A DNA stretch of 6,478 bases from Mariprofundaceae bacterium (GTDB taxonomy: Bacteria > Pseudomonadota > Zetaproteobacteria > Mariprofundales > Mariprofundaceae): positions 1 to 6,478 of the forward strand of contig JAUZQP010000116.1 in NCBI GenBank assembly GCA_030950965.1, written 5' to 3'. Shown in pieces: positions 5,690 to 6,478 of the stretch (the first letter of the stretch is position 1; each line of letters starts with the position of its first letter). The position numbers were made by a program, and so were the translations under genes. The notes beneath the pieces are model-generated. The model had not been told where the DNA came from. It was given only the letters and a program-made list of their open reading frames with translations, and searched no databases.

Positions 5690-6478
5690 ATGCATTTTTT
5701 GAACCCGAAAACAGATTTCGCCTTTAAGCGTATTTTTGGTTCCGCTGAAAGCACGGATATTTTATTGAGCTTTCTTAACGCGATTTTGCGCTTGGAATCA
5801 CCCTATCGCATTGCTGAAGTCGAAATTATGGATCCCTATTTGGCGCCGAAAATTAAGGGGATGAAAGATACCTACTTAGATGTTCGCGCTCGCGATGAGC
5901 AGGGTAAGTCCTACATCATCGAAATGCAGGTGTTGAATGTCGAAGGCTTTGAGAAGCGTGTGTTATATAATGCCTGCAAAAGCTATGCTGGGCAGCTAGC
6001 TAAGGGTGACCATTACCAACTGTTGACCGATGTGATTGCCATTACGATCACCGACTTTGTGATGTTCAAGGATCTTCTTGATACTATTAATAGCTTTAAG
6101 TTACGGGCTGAAAACGGTCTAGTGTATCACGATGACTTGGAGCTCATTTTTGCCGAGTTGCCAAAATTTAAGCGATCAGAGGATGAACTGGATACATTGC
6201 TGGATAAATGGTTCTACTTTCTTAAGTGTGCGGGTGATTTAAGCGCTATACCTAAAGCATTGGAGGGCGAAGATGCAATCAACCATGCCTTTTTTATTGC
6301 CAACAAAGCAGGGTTAAGCCCCGAAGAGTTAGACGATCAAGAACGGCGTGAAATATTCATTCAAGATCAGCGCGGTGCATTGCAACTGGCGCAACGAGTG
6401 GGCAGAGAAGAAGGGGATTATCTAGCGTCCCAGCGTATCGCAATAAACTTGCTTCATGTCTTAGATGACGAAAGCATT
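5690..6478 (+). CDS. Rpn/PDDEXK-family nuclease-fold protein (annotated as transposase), 3' truncated by the window
   Basis: The frame is open for 263 residues to the right edge without a stop, so the gene is partial. The start MHFLNPKTDFAFKRIFGS is the hallmark of the PD-(D/E)XK 'transposase' family related to Rpn/YhgA-type proteins. The likely catalytic core is Asp64 in TYLDVRA and Glu78-Met-Gln80 in YIIEMQV, an E-x-Q version of the usual E-x-K that is typical of this family. RVLYNACKSYAGQL (about 89-102) is the next conserved helix. The C-terminal part (ALQLAQRVGREEGDY, then IAINLLHVLDD) matches the helical tail of the family, so only a few dozen residues are probably missing. Such proteins are thought to be DNA nucleases that promote RecA-independent recombination; whether they mobilise themselves is unproven. 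More A+T-rich than the operon, suggesting separate history. It starts 162 bp after hslO and is probably transcribed independently. Confidence 0.85.
   Translation, partial: MHFLNPKTDFAFKRIFGSAESTDILLSFLNAILRLESPYRIAEVEIMDPYLAPKIKGMKDTYLDVRARDEQGKSYIIEMQVLNVEGFEKRVLYNACKSYAGQLAKGDHYQLLTDVIAITITDFVMFKDLLDTINSFKLRAENGLVYHDDLELIFAELPKFKRSEDELDTLLDKWFYFLKCAGDLSAIPKALEGEDAINHAFFIANKAGLSPEELDDQERREIFIQDQRGALQLAQRVGREEGDYLASQRIAINLLHVLDDESI

Noticed and set aside
5581..5727. A 48-residue GTG-started reading frame in the hslO-PDDEXK spacer, overlapping the start of the PDDEXK gene
   Set aside because: No ribosome binding site at the GTG, no recognisable protein, and its end overlaps a far better supported gene in another frame.
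1..6478. CRISPR array, tRNA or rRNA genes, toxin-antitoxin pair or phage-defence cluster
   Set aside because: No regularly spaced direct repeats, no cloverleaf or rRNA-like stretch, and no gene pair of that type is visible.

Overview
The window looks like chromosomal DNA of a gammaproteobacterium of middling G+C content. A sulfur-oxidising Thiotrichales relative such as Thiothrix is my guess, based on protein flavour and the mix of insertion-sequence remnants with a PD-(D/E)XK 'transposase/nuclease' gene; no rRNA or marker gene confirms it. All genes I can support lie on the + strand.

Left part (1-1172): the 3' end of an insertion sequence whose transposase resembles the ISKra4 family. Its reading frame breaks at a run of six T. 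Frame 2 carries the upstream protein to a stop at 179-181, and frame 1 carries the rest to 789. The break falls exactly on a T TTT TTG heptamer, so it is either a -1 programmed frameshift site or a decayed gene. The element appears to end at about 817 in a GGGGTG...CACCCC palindrome. Next comes a gene-free stretch (818-1172) rich in repeats. It holds an 81-bp MITE-like element (981-1061) with 13-bp terminal inverted repeats and a CTAA duplication on both sides, nested between two inverted copies of a 31-bp GC-rich repeat (874-904 and 1081-1111).

Middle part (1173-5527): five genes in an overlapping chain, almost certainly one operon. They are an RluA-type pseudouridine synthase, a PBP5-type D-alanyl-D-alanine carboxypeptidase, a D-amino-acid aminotransferase, a HAD-superfamily phosphatase and the redox chaperone Hsp33 (hslO). 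Each start codon lies inside the preceding gene (overlaps of 10, 4, 4 and about 25 bp), which suggests translational coupling. Two members share a substrate: the carboxypeptidase releases D-alanine from peptidoglycan stem peptides, and the aminotransferase interconverts D-alanine and D-glutamate. The other three touch RNA modification, small phosphometabolites and oxidative protein damage.

Right part (5528-6478): a 162-bp spacer with no convincing terminator or promoter, then a Rpn/PDDEXK-type nuclease-fold gene that runs off the right edge.

I did not find a convincing undescribed multi-gene system. The observations most worth checking are the slippery heptamer in the transposase, the MITE with its target duplication, and the paired inverted repeats around it.
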